The notes under the pieces were generated by a model. The model was not told the origin of the DNA, searched no databases, and was given only the letters and a program-made list of their open reading frames with translations. The translations under genes were made by a program, and so were the position numbers. This document shows, piece by piece, positions 48,681 to 62,100 of a stretch of DNA of 64,000 nt. Every line of letters starts with the position of its first letter. Position 1 is the first letter of the stretch. Source of the DNA: Argopecten irradians (Eukaryota; Mollusca; Bivalvia; Pectinida; Pectinidae); NCBI RefSeq assembly GCF_041381155.1, contig NC_091139.1:8990383-9054382 (forward strand), in the 5' to 3' direction.

Positions 48681-51600
48681 GATGAAGTTATATGATAAAA
48701 TATCTTAAATCATATTATTTTCTTATGGAATTTCATGAAATTCGTCTCGAAGGTTTTAATCTTTAAATTTTAAATTGAAAAAGCAACTTCTAATATTTGT
48801 TTTATAAAACATGACATTTTAGAGATATTATGTATGAAATATACATAGTAAATTGAACTTAGGACTTGACCTGGAACGAATTTTATTGGATTGTCCGGTA
48901 GGAAAATCCATTGTGACGTCATGATACATTCAGTGACATGACATCACGATACAATGCTGGCGTGACGTAAAGGCTGCTTTGACTTGATTTCCGTAAACCT
49001 TTTATACATTAAATACATTTATGCTTGCTCCACATAAGACTCAAAGACAATATGAATTGAAATGGCCATCTTATAAAGATGACAATTTATTATAAAGAAC
49101 CATATTATTATATTTTTCAAAATTTATCATGTGGAAATACAACTTTTGCACAATATATTACAACAGTTTACATCCTGTGGTGGGGATTCCACAGAATTAC
49201 GCCACACAGCGAGCTAGATGAAAACAAGTTCGCAGCCCCTCCAAAAGGAGATGCATGTTTGTAAAGTTATTTAATAAATGTTTTTTCAAATTTGAGGTTT
49301 AATATCACAAACGTGGTCTACATGTTTGAGAGAAAAATAATCATCCACTCGAAAATGAAGCATTGTTGTTTGCCAACTCAGTTTAACGCGTTACAATTGT
49401 AGGTGATATCACAATTATATCATTAATCAAAAATACGCTACGGGAATTCTTTGTCCATGTTTTAGTTGTTGAAGCAATTAAAATCCGGGAAAGCAGTTTT
49501 AGTGTGACGATTTGCTTACAACAAATATAGCATTTAATAAATAATATCTGCCATTTCATTATCCATATTTTTTCGCTAAAGATAGATGTGATCTATTAAT
49601 TTGTGTGAAAATGTACAAAAGTAGTTAAAAAGGAGAAAAAATAACTATCAAAGTACTGATTGTCAATCATCACATATTTATAAGTTACTTATCTATATTT
49701 AATTGTTCTGGTATTTTAAACACAAAAACGATAGGGTACTGTTTAAATGTGTACAAATCGAACTTCTTAGCATGCATGTTTTGAAATGTAATTTAATTGT
49801 TTATAACTTGAAATTCACCTACATATGACATGTGTTAACCACCAATAACCAGTATAGAAATGAAAATAAAATTTCAATCATTAAATGTTAGATTTTACAG
49901 AAGATAACAACATTATATAGAAATGTTAAACAAATGTCACAAAAAAACTACCTGGATAACAAAAAGGTAAATGTATTACTTATACTCCACCATGCGTTCT
50001 GGTGGAGTGAAGTCGTATATAAATGTAAATTTTATAATGAATATAATTAATACTAATACTGACTGCATAACAATTTACATATTCTGCTAATCTTTGATAA
50101 GCAAAATACTGATATTTCATTTTATTGCCATTAAAAAAACTGTTACTAACACATGCGGGTCAGATTAAGCTTTAACTAGTTTTATGCATCTCTAAGGTCT
50201 ATTCCTAGATGCACAGAGTCCTGTGAAAAAGCCATCAATCACGATGTTAATTTTCTAACATAAATCATGTTTTAATAAAGGAGATAGTGTAAGGTGATAT
50301 GTAATGTATAAATCATTATAACATGGCTAAATTATATGGTTTTGTGTATTTCAATAGCGATTTGATATTCAAACATTATTGTAAACTGTTAGACACCCGA
50401 GCGACTCAATGGGTCGGTCCCGATTACGTTTGCCATTAGTGTACAGTGTGTATGTAATGATATAATGAATATTATCGCCATTTTACGTCAACTTTAAACG
50501 CGGTTGATGAAAAATGAGCGCGATTTAACGCGAGTTCTTGATGGAAAAAAATACAGAATACGCAAATTAACACCTGCTTGTTAAATGAATTCGTTTTGTT
50601 TTTCGAACAATTTTTCTGTCTTAAAAGTTTCCTTTTATTTGCAATAATGAATATTAATGATATCTCTAAATGATACGCTTGGACAAAATAAAACATTATT
50701 TGTTATTATACAAAATAACGTCAAGGTAGATGAGTAAACTTCGACATAAGATTGAAAAATGATGCTACTGCAGATCGATTAATCATATTCAAGTATATTC
50801 AATGGTATTCAAATATATATCTGGCAAGCTTAAATATCAATACTTAAAAGCAAGCCCGTAGTTACGCATTTAGCAGACAAATGCCATAAAAACAGACAAA
50901 CAGAATATAAAAAACAGCAACTTTTCTCTTTTCCTATAACTGATTTGCTCCTTTCCACGAAAAAAAATCCATGTCGGTGTTAGTAGAATTGCATTCATGG
51001 AAAGATACGAAATACACATTATTGATTATTTAATTCGAATCACAGTTTCAATAAATAACGTGAAATTTTAAAGTGATATTTCACTCAACGTTAACATGAC
51101 GTTTGCTTTCCTTACAACTTTACGGTTCCATCATATTTGAGTCGGGATATTATCGATAATATTAAATATTATTGGTTTTACATCAATAACAACCTGTCAA
51201 AACATATATCTATGTAATAATTATTACAATGAATCTAAGCTACATATATTTTGCGCTACCTTAATATTCTTTTTTAAATTTAATGGACATATAGTAATTT
51301 ATATGGTATTTTAATGGTTTTCTCCCGAAATAAAAGATGTATTAGGCTATTGTAAGGTAATGATATATTGACTTTTATTTAGTGCGTTGTGCTACTTTGT
51401 GGTATTATGATGCTAACTTATTTTTTGTGATCTTTTTTAAGCAATGCAATGTAGGATTTTTAAAAAGTATTTTGAGAAATTTGTATTAATGATTTTTAAT
51501 GTACCTTTAGTATTTTTATATTGATCATCTACAACTCTTTCTGCTATATGTTGACAGTTTCTTGCAGTTATGATTCCTTTAAATATTTTATGGTATTCTG

Positions 51601-52701
51601 TGATAATCTGATACCTATAATTTCTTTGATCACGCAACTTTTAAAATCAAAATGTATCAATCACAAATTATGTTATGAAATTTTTTAATTTTCAATAATG
51701 AAAAAAAGAAAGATGATGTCATAAGCTATTATAACTTGCTTAATAACAACTACCAAACCTTGAGATAATGGATATATCTACTTCAATTAAACGACATTTT
51801 GAATTTCTTAAAACTTATGACCTAACTGTAATACGATCGGTTCTTTGATTATTCTCATTCCAACTACAGTCTATTTCGTTAAATTTGAAGTTAGTCTATT
51901 TTAGAGTCAGTAAATAAATTTCAGTAGTTCAATGTTTATTTTAAGAATATATCGTCTTTTGTTGTCATTTAGTTAAACAATAGAGAGATGCACATTTTAT
52001 ACGTACTACAAAAGACGAGATAAATATAATAATAAAAGTTAAGATGTGTCATCATATTTATATTTTATTTGCAGCTTTTCTGTAAAACACTCAATTTTTA
52101 TAAGCGATTATTCGGTACAAACCACTAAATGTCCATTCGTTTCTATCAAACAAAAAATTGGATACCAGATAATACAAGAGTACGCTGTGTTTGGCCTTTT
52201 AGAATTAATCGTTAAACAGGATCGAGGGAAGGGGTTGGGTGTAACAGTAAGGAAAGCATTTTAAAATATATATATTTTTGTTGTATTACCAATTTTTTAC
52301 TCAATGAGAAATTGCGTATCTCCGGAACTTTTTACAAAAGGTATTGTTTCATATTGTCTTTTCTATTCGATCATCACATAGTATGCACATATATATATAT
52401 TCGTATTGTTTTAATGCAATTAGTTTGCAGGAGCATGATTATGTTGTTTCGAGTAATTAGCTTCATTGATTTATAAAAAAACCTAGATCACATTAGACTT
52501 AATTCATTTACATTCTTTAAACATAAGACATATATGACAAAAATCTTGTTTGAAAAGAAAAAGACGAATTTTTGTCTAACTATGATATGGTACATTCTGA
52601 GTGTCCTTACTTTTAATTTACTGTTTTCCTGACGCGAGTAGATCATGTAAACAAAACGAAACGTGACCACAAACACAACATACTTTTCATCCCTTCCCTA
52701 G

Positions 52702-52769
52702 GTAGACTTGTCTTACCTGTGGTCCCATTTCTCCTTGTATGTATCCTCAGACACCCCAGAATATACCAG
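52702..52769 (+). other. Orphan exon-like segment
   Basis: The segment is preceded by a strong acceptor (cttttcatcccttccctag) and followed by a strong donor (ACCAG|gtaaga). In between, one frame stays open and reads VDLSYLWSHFSLYVSSDTPE-YT. It has no partner exon that I can find on either side. It could be an alternative upstream exon of GGCX, a stray exon of an undetected gene, or chance. Confidence 0.3.
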
Positions 52770-53244
52770 GTAAGATGAACACTGCTATTTCACACACAGG
52801 TACGCAGAAAGGTCATGGAAGACTGCACTCAATGATAACTTATATCGTCGTCTAAAAGACATCTAATATACCTAGAACCGCCCCCTGTATAAGACAGACC
52901 ATGCCTTCTTCGTTTTGATAACTAAAAGGCCAGGTGTTAAAAATCTGACTCTCTGTTGGATCTTATTTGTTTAATCTCATTACTTAGTATTGTTCTGTTT
53001 GACATTAATCATATCATTTATCTTTACAAATCTACATCGAAATGGATTAATGAATAAACATTTAAAAAAAATTAAAAAAGACATCATGGAATTATCATTT
53101 TCAAATAGCTTTGACATTAATACAAAACATGTAAAGGGATTTGTTGGATGTATGGAGTCGTGAATTGTTTGGCATAAAGTACTGAAAGCTGGTAATTGTT
53201 TTACCTAACAAACTGTAGCTTGTGTAATCCACACGGTTATCGGT

Positions 53245-53655
53245 ACATGTATTATTAGTTTAACGTCCTGTTAACAGCCAGGGTCATGTAAGGACTTGTC
53301 ATGGTTGTTCGTGGAGGAAAGCAGGCGTACCTCAAAAAAACCCACCGACCAACGGTCAGTATATGGCATTCGAACTCGCGACCCAGAGGTTGTGTGGTAA
53401 TATGCCGATACATCATAACCTCTCGGGCACCGTTATGTCAAATTACTAACATCTGAAAACCCATACCCGTAGACAATAACCCCTATATTTTACTATAGTT
53501 ATTTTACAACGGTCGTGGAACAAGTTCTAAAAGCACACTTGGTCCTGATAGTACCGTGTAAGAAATCGTAATGGAAGAGAAATTTTATCGGGAATTTGAA
53601 CCCCGGTTGTGCTGGTGAAAGGCTAGTGCAATACCGCCGTACCATTTGACCACCC
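53245..53655. repeat. tRNA-derived SINE copies
   Basis: 53255-53435 contains the body motif gtttaacgtcctgttaacag with ccagggtcatgtaagg, then gtggaggaaagcaggcgtac, then a reversed T-arm gcattcgaactcgcgaccca and a reversed A box region. 53560-53655 is a second tRNA-like piece (gggaatttgaaccccggttg ... taccatttgaccaccccaat). This layout is typical of SINEs spread through bivalve genomes. Flanking sequence 52770-53244 and 53656-54037 holds nothing else I recognise. Confidence 0.6.
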
Positions 53656-54037
53656 CAATGCTAGCATGTGTGTAGACATTAGATCATATTATCATTATCA
53701 TCTGACTTGAACTTCAGGGTATCAGCCTGTAACACTATTTATTAATGCTGTTATATATTAAACCGTGAATCGTAAAATAAGTAATAGAAGGGGAGTAACT
53801 GTCTGATAGATTATCATATGAAATACTCTATGTCAGGCTTTTAGTTCTGATTTCGAAAACCTTTTTGGTATGCTGCATTTTTTTTACCTTTTCAACAATG
53901 CACATCAAAAGATTTGATTGATCGAATACCGGAAAAGCTATGTTTTCTTTGGTGATCGGCGTCGCTCCTTTGTAATGTTTAAAATATGAGTAGTCCGGTT
54001 TTATATTTAATGGGATATATATATATATTATTGCCTT

Positions 54038-54153
54038 GTTGAGAGGGCATTATTGCCTCATAGTATTGTCGAGGGATGGAATAGTGCCCTCGCCTCCGGC
54101 TCGAGCACTATCCCATAACGAGACAATACTATGAGGCAATAGTGCCCTCTCAA
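54038..54153. mobile_element. Perfect-looking fold-back palindrome
   Basis: Left arm 54038-54091 (gttgagagggcattattgcc ... atagtgccctcg) and right arm 54102-54153 (cgagcactatcccataacga ... agtgccctctcaac) pair over about 50 bp around a 10-nt loop. Inside each arm, agggca...tgcc motifs form smaller mirror units. No coding potential. Likely a solitary fold-back or MITE copy. Confidence 0.7.
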
Positions 54154-54566
54154 CCTGGCCATAATGGGTTTAGTACATCACCCTCACACGAGACCCGTTT
54201 TTATGTCATTGTAACAGAAGCACGTCAAGCGATACCTCGCAACGCTATCTTCATTTCCACACCACGTTATTACATTAAAAGTACAACATATGCATTTTCG
54301 CAGAAATCTGTGTTTCTATGAAACGAGATTCAGCTGCATGAAGATTAAAGTAGATCAATATAGAACATGAGTAAACTGTCTTCTGTAGAAAAGCAACATT
54401 TGATTCCATCCCCACACACAACACGTGTCCGCCATTTTGACGTCTTGGTCGAAGCGCAACGTTATAATGACGTCATGTAATGGTGACGTCGTTATGTTGG
54501 CACATAGGAAACTGTTCTTTTCGCCTTTCCCATATGTCCGAAAACCCACAGCTGCTTGTGAACAGC

Positions 54567-54703
54567 ACACGTATCTGATAATAAGTTATTTATTATCGTA
54601 TCTGATAATAAGTTATTTATTATATAATCATGGACCCACCAGAATGCCTCAAGACCATTTTAAGACGATGGGAGGTCTAGACAAAAAAAAAAAAAAAAAA
54701 AAA
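54567..54703. repeat. 27-bp tandem duplication and a poly-A tract
   Basis: Two copies of cgtatctgataataagttat (plus ttattat) lie at about 54570-54622, followed by a run of some 21 A at 54682-54702. The A-run could be the tail of a retroposed sequence, but no body is recognised next to it. Confidence 0.6.
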
Positions 54704-55429
54704 ATAGAAGAGATTTTTGGTTTCGGTTTTCGTCTCCGTATGATTTATTGGACTCGTAATTCTTTCTCTATTGATAAAACCAAAATCGAATTCTTCAGAA
54801 ACAGAAATTAAATATGGAAATGAGATAGAGATTGATAATGGTGAAAAATAAATAATAAATTGTTTCTGAATGACGTGGAACGTTTTTGTTGTTTTGTTTT
54901 ACATGTATCAATAAACTTAGAACAACTAGGAAAATTATCGTAGCTCACGCTGGTTCCAGGAAAGGTTTGCGTATTAAATCTCAAAGTTGGGAGGAAGACA
55001 ACTATAACTTACAACTATAATTTTTTTTTTTATAGATTTATACAATTCAGATAATGAATATTACAGTATTGGAAAACCATTTCTGTAAAGTACCGTAATG
55101 GATGCAATTTTAGAATCAATTTTAGGAAGTGTGTGCTATCGATCTTCGCAACATATATACCAACTATCGTTGTACATGTTTATTATTTAATGACATATGC
55201 ATTGCCCATCGTTGACAATGGATTTCACTAGTCTTAAATTCATTCTTGTTCATTTCTGATTCTAGAAATAACTCTAGATCTAATGTTTCAAATGTTATCC
55301 CGTTAAAAGGAACTTTTAAATCGTTAAAAGTGTGTTTAACGCGTTAAATGTTAACGCGTTAAATTATCTCGTTTCTGACATGAACGGCCTTTCATAAAAG
55401 TGACACTTGAAGGCTGATGATAGACTAGG

Positions 55430-55760
55430 GGTGGATATGATGACAGTGATAGAAACCCCTGTAGGTGTTCAGGGTAGGGTGGTAGTTCAGGGGTAGATAA
55501 AACGACAATGATAATAATCCATAGAGGCAGTTAATAATTCATGAGTTGATATAACGATAATGATAGTAACCCATTGACACTAAGGAAAGTCCCGGAATCG
55601 GTATAACGACAGTGACAGTAACCCCTGGAGGCGGAGGATAGTCTGGAAGTTGGTAAAACGACAGTGAAAGTAACCCCTGGAGGCCGAGGATAGGCTGGGC
55701 GTTGGTATAACGACAGTGAAAGATAACGACAATGAAAGTAACCCCTGGAGGCCAGTGAAT
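55430..55760. repeat. Degenerate minisatellite of about 60 bp (acgacagtgaaagtaacccc)
   Basis: About six imperfect units of the form ggtataacgacagtgaaagt then aacccctggaggccgaggat. The 3' copies are closer to each other than the 5' ones. It lies upstream of GGCX. A minus-strand frame through it is a repeat artefact. Confidence 0.75.
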
Positions 55761-55894
55761 GTCATCCGTCAGGGCAATAAGGCATCAAGGTATCCTAACG
55801 ATGCAATTGGCTTCAACTGAAATCACGCGAACGTGGAAAACAACACACACAGCCATATAAAATAACCACTTCCTACCTGATACCTGCTTAAGAA

Positions 55895-56030
55895 CACGTG
55901 TACACGTGTGTAGTGTACCCAGGTGTGATTGATGGGACCGCGAATACTAACCACATACGTTAAGGAATACTGTGTGAATTACAAGTGGCATTTACTATTG
56001 GCAAAGGTTTGAAAGACGTGTATATAATCC
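55895..56030 (+). promoter_or_regulatory. Candidate GGCX promoter
   Basis: TATATAAT at 56021-56028, about 110 bp before the GGCX start codon, with two E-boxes CACGTG at 55895-55900 and 55903-55908. The spacing would allow a leader of about 85 nt. This rests on motif and position alone. Confidence 0.35.
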
Positions 56031-56135
56031 CAGCGTTACACGTCAGTAATGGGCATTTGCTAAAATTGGTAAATCCAAATATAAAATATAACTGAACTTA
56101 CCGGTCAATGATAATTACAGAAAATATACGCAGAC

Positions 56136-59100
56136 ATGCAAGTTATTCGCCAACGAAAGGAGACAGGGACGAATAATGTTCAAGGCAGTAAGAAAATGGC
56201 CGGTTTGGAAAGGAAATATTCCTCTTCTACAGAACAACATGGCAGACAAGAGAAGCTGTTTGGATTTTCGTTTACTGAACTGGCATCCTGGAATTCGTTT
56301 GTAAAGTTAATGAGTCGTCCCACCGATCCGGCCGCGCTAGGGGTACTGAGATTTTTATACGGTAGGCGTTATATTCCTTTTTTATAATTTCATACAGTTC
56401 CTCTGGTATTTTTGTTACCCTACTCTAAATACCTACCGATTTAAAACTATTGGAAATACAAAGACTTACAATGTGACTTTTCCCCCTTTTATTGTCATTA
56501 TGGAATTTGAATGTAAATACTCGTTGTTATTTAAGACTACTGTATTATCGTATGTAATGCTTGTATCTATTCGAATAATATGCGAACAAAAATATCGATG
56601 AAAAAATCCGACAGTTATCAATATTTTTTTCTTTCGTTTTTATTCGAGAATGTTACTCATTACAGTATTCTAGTCTGGTTTACTGATCGTGTTCTTATTA
56701 TTTTCGTTTCCAAAATCTATCCGTTTCTTGATTCTATATTTTTTGCACAATTACAAACCTTTCTACCATAATCTTAATTGATACAGAGTGATGTATTTCC
56801 AGGTATACTATTGATGATTGACACCTTAGAGAAGAAAGGGCTAGGGACTATGTCGTTTAGGAAATGGGAGAAGTGTACATTTCCAGTACTGTATTTTCTC
56901 AAGCCCTTACCACTGGACTGGATGTACCTAATCCACTTCATTCTGTTTATAAGTGAGTGTACGAATAAAAGTAGGCGAATCAACGTTGCATTTGTTCATA
57001 AATAAGAATAATTCCAGTTGTTTGTTGCATAACTTCTCTTCTCATACAATGTCAAGTCTTTGTACTGAAGGTTTAATACATAAACACTAAATACCATACA
57101 GAAGAATGCAACTGAAGCAATCCTAAACTTTTACGAACTGCTACTGTGAATTGTCCTCTAACTGATGGCATGCATGTGTGAAAGTGTTCATATAGAATAT
57201 TTGCACAGACTAGGTTCATCTTATTTGGCACCAACTCGTATTTTTCACATTGCTGCATTGATAATGAAACAGAAGTTGTAATTGCGTTAATTTCACTTAA
57301 TGCAATATCAATTTCTGTGCAATAAACATTTATATTGATTGTTTGTTCTAACAGCTACCATCGGAATAGCTCTAGGGTTTATGTACCGATGGTGTCTAGT
57401 CATCTTTAACGTCATCTACTGGTATATACATCTACTAGACATGCAGAAATGGAATAACCATAGTTACCTGTTTGGTCTTCTCTCATTCCTTCTACTTACC
57501 GCCGACGGTAACAGATATTTGTGAGTAGCGCAAATTATACTTCAAATTATCATCTGATTTTTATCAATCAGAATATATTGCATTATTACGTACATGCATC
57601 TTAATTAGAAGAAGATGATGCTTTTCATCAGGTTGTAATTCACTTAATAAAGAGGCTGACTAATTGATTCTTTTAAAAGATAGAATTTAAAATTTCATAA
57701 TGTTTTTTTAAGATGTTAATACAAAGAGAATTATATAGAGAATAGATAACAAGCAATTCCTATATTAGCCTTCTCCCGGTAACTACATGAATAAATGTAC
57801 AATACAATGTACAAAAATCCACAACTAGACAATATATGTAGTATAACATTGATGATAACGATTAAACAGGTTGGAGATCCTTACAACTATTGTCAGACAA
57901 TCCATTGTACATTATAAACGTTCACACTTAGTTGATAAGTCTAAAATGTCACACAATGTCAATTACATCTTATATAAAGCGTCTGCTACCTCTTAATGCC
58001 TTTATTCCGGTACAACTCTCAATAATTTTGCATATGAGTTAAAGCATTGACTACTTTATTAACGGAACCTAAGATATTGAAATCTTCATATAATCTAAAT
58101 GCTCAGTCTTGATGAAAATATTTCTATTAATCACGTGTGTGCTAGAAGCTTGTAGAAATGGTGTCATTGAGTATGTATATGGACATCTTGTTTTACAGGT
58201 CAATCGACAGTATCGTGTGGCCAAAACTTCGTAACCAGGCAGTACCGTTATGGAATTATACACTATTTAGATTCCAGGTAAGTAAAATGATTGGGTTTAT
58301 TTGTAAATAACTATTGTTTCTTTGTTTTCATACTAAATCTGACTTTCTGATCGGTCGATATTTTTCCCCAAAGCGAATGTTGCGAAAACGCGATGTTTTA
58401 GTGGCGTCATATAAAGATGTTGCGTATTGATTTCACTTGAGAAATCAATGGCATAATACATTAAACGTACTTCATTTGTTTTGAAGCAGCCCTAAAATAG
58501 TTATTTGTCCATCTGTAAACGTCTGCAAACATTTTTTTCCGTATACGCATGTACCCATGGAGTTAAACAAATTTAAATTCAATTCTTAAATGTATATCTT
58601 TACTATCGAGTAGATTTAGCGTGTATGATGTAGAAATGTGTGCTACTTTATTCATCTGGTCATGTAACCATGTATGTAAAAATAAATGTATGTTTCGAAT
58701 ACTTTTGTTATCAACTAAGCCAAGCATAACAATATACACTGATACAATCCCACTTATTTTATAGTTAACATGGACACAACATTTTCATACGTCTTTGCAA
58801 ATAATATCTATATTCCATGCACGTAAGAATGTCGTATTTCTAACATGATGGGTTTTTTCGAAGCCACCATTTAGGCAGACAGTACATTAATTATCGAATC
58901 GTATATATGCGTATATATAAAGTCAAGGTGCATATGCTTTGTAGGTATTTTTGCTGTACTTTTTCGCTGGGATAAAGAAATTGGATGCAGAATGGCTTTA
59001 TGGTTACTCTGAGAAAGGCTTGTCTAAGCACTGGGTGTTCGATGTATTCAGGTAATAGCTGGACGTATGCTCTGTTGCTTATATTTAAACAAAACAGCAC

Positions 59101-62100
59101 TGAGAGACAAACTATATATGTATATGATTACCTTTTATTTAGTCCATTTTACTATAGCGTCGTGCAAAGAAGTTTTGTTTAAATAAAAAAAACGTTTAAA
59201 TTAAAAGCAATATGATACTTGAATAATGTCCATCTATAGACTTATTTCTAATGGAGAGGATGGTAATTCATATTTTTTAAAATTAATAATAACAATTTTT
59301 ACTTTAAGTATTTTTTCTTGGCTCCAAAAAACGTGTTTGGAAAAAAAAAATGACGAAAATGTTTATCGACAAATTTTTTAAAAGCTGGGGTAAACTTTGG
59401 CAAACTGATAAATTATAAGGTTGATGTTTTTTACATTCTATAAAAAAATCTGTTTCCTTTCAGACCTTTTCTAAGCAATGAAATGATAGATTTGTACATC
59501 GTCCATCGCTTTGGTTTCCTACTCGACCTGACCCTGGGCTTTATCCTCTTCTTTGATAAATCACGGAAAACTGGCATATTGATGGCCTTGTCATTTCATG
59601 CAATGAATTCACAGATATTCTTTATAGGTATGTTTGTTTTGTGTATAATTCAATATTTGTACAAAGTCGGTGTTAGTCAGCTCTATACTGTCATTAAATC
59701 TTTCAGGCAACGTGTTTATCGGATCTATACTGTATACTTACTTATTTTCGCAGATACTTAATTTTGCGTTTTGATACTTTCGCGGAGATTTGAATTTGCA
59801 TTCTAGACTTCTGGAGTTCTACCGTTTCACAGATATTTGTATTTGCGATCTAGACTTCTGGAGTTCTACCGTTTCGCGGAGATTTATTTTCGCTTATTCT
59901 AATCGCCCGCGAAATCCGCTAAATTATATCGCCAGAGACACTAAGTTCATTTAGAGTAATGCAATGTTTGTCAGCGTGTCAGGCAGCTTTTCTTGCTCTT
60001 CTTTCATTCAATATTTCACGAAACGTCCTTGTCAAAGGTAACATTTTTGAGTTAAAGATACAATTTTGCTAAAATATTTTTTAGATAATATCGTTTTTGC
60101 TTATTATCGCATCATAAAAACAGTACACCGTAGCTACAGCATCAAATATATATAAGAAGCCAAAGCTGAATGGCCTATTCGGAATGAGATTTCAAATACA
60201 TGACATACTTAGAAGTAAAATAGGAAAGTAAAAATAGATCATAGCGTCGTATATATTCAGGGATGGTCATCAATTAAAAATTAACAAATTCATTATCATT
60301 AAAGATATCTGAATATTTTTTCAGGGATGTTCCCATATATTGGAATCGCTACGGTTTCTATATTTTGCTACCCTGACTGGCCAAGAAAAGTCATGAGCCG
60401 GATTTTATTTTGGAAAAGCCGTCCCCCTGTATATCTTAAATACAATCACCATTGTTTGTATGGTGACGATGGGAAGGCTTATAAGGTAGGAATAATTATT
60501 AACCTTAATGAATTTCAATAAAATCTCATTCATTTATAGTAATTCCGACTAATTGCAAATTAGATAAATTTTACTACGATAAGTTAACTATAGACAGTGC
60601 ACAAAGCATTAAAAATAAACGAAATTATAAAATTAGTTCTTACAAAAAAATCCATTCATTTTGCAGAATGATTATGATTGATTAATTTGGCACATTTATT
60701 TTCATTTAAGGAAAATGGTGATCAAATGATACACGTGAATGGGCGTAAACAGAAGGACACCAGTAAATCATTACGACCTGGAGCCTACCATGTATTGTGT
60801 ACGGTGTTTGTAATACTGTATATAGCAGAGCAGATCTTCCTCCCATTCTCGCTGGGTATACTATTCAAGGTAAATATCATCGTAATTAAACCTTACGCAA
60901 ACATTACTAATTAATCCATTTTTTTCTTTTTTTTGGGGGGGGGGGGGATATTCTAGGTAGATATTGTAATTAAAATTTATTGTTTATGCGGACATTAGTA
61001 GTATATTTTTATTGACATGTCCTTACATTTAATGATTATATCAAGATTTCGGTATTTATATATATGCAAATTATTGCATGCAGATCTAATAAAACGGTCG
61101 TATACTGATGTATATGAGGTCTTAAACAATAAGATTCTATATTTTAAGTTTTTTTTAAAGATGACCATCACTTGTTCTGTACTGTATAGCTGCAAGTTTT
61201 AGTAAGAGTTATTTCAGCTTTAGTATTGTTTTTACTAATTTCCACGAATTGTAACACCAGCGATAAATGACGTTATAAAGGCATACATGCAGTATCGTAT
61301 CGATGCTGATATAAATAAATATCAATACAACGTTACATTAATTTAACTCACATTTTGTTATCACAGTAGTTATCTTTTTCAAGTTTCCCACCCAGGACGC
61401 TAAAAATGAAAGAAATAAAGGGGCGTTTAATAGAACCAAATGTGTTCAAACCTATTTTGTCATGAATGTACAAAGTAAGCAATTGATCATTTTGAAAAAA
61501 ATCAATAAGATATCTACAGTTTTCATATTTCCAGCCTGCATTTAATTTGAGGCGTAAATGAAGTTGATGCCTCAAAAAAATTGAAAGGCGCTTATACGGG
61601 CACTTATTGGGTCGAATACGATAACTAAAAAACCCATTTATTTTAAAATATAAGAATGCAGTTTTCTCTGTTACTAGGGGCTAAAAACATGGGGTGGAGA
61701 GCTTTACGGCTTTACATGGAATATGATGATTGAGAAACATATAGCAGACGTGTCCATCTTTGTAAAAGATCTCGAGACTGGCGAAAGGGTTGATATGTCA
61801 CAATCTGTAAGTTATATGTAATATGTAAAACCAAGACATATTGTGCATGCTTGATGATTAATATTGTTTTAGTAAAAATCAATATTTTAAGCTAGTTGTA
61901 GACGATAGAAATTGTCTTTTTTACCATATTGTTATTATACCGTTCTGTGTTTCAGATAACAAAGCTAGGGGAAGACTAGAAAAGTTGTCGTTTGTTAACG
62001 AAAATTCGTTGTTTTTTCCGTTCTTTGTCTTAGATGACAAATCTTATTGTAGGTTATAGAAGTTGATCTTTGTTTATGAGATTTTAAAACTATGCTGTTC

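Noticed and set aside
54425-54811. 128-codon plus-strand frame
   Set aside because: It runs through a 27-bp duplication and a poly-A tract (poly-Lys); no gene features.
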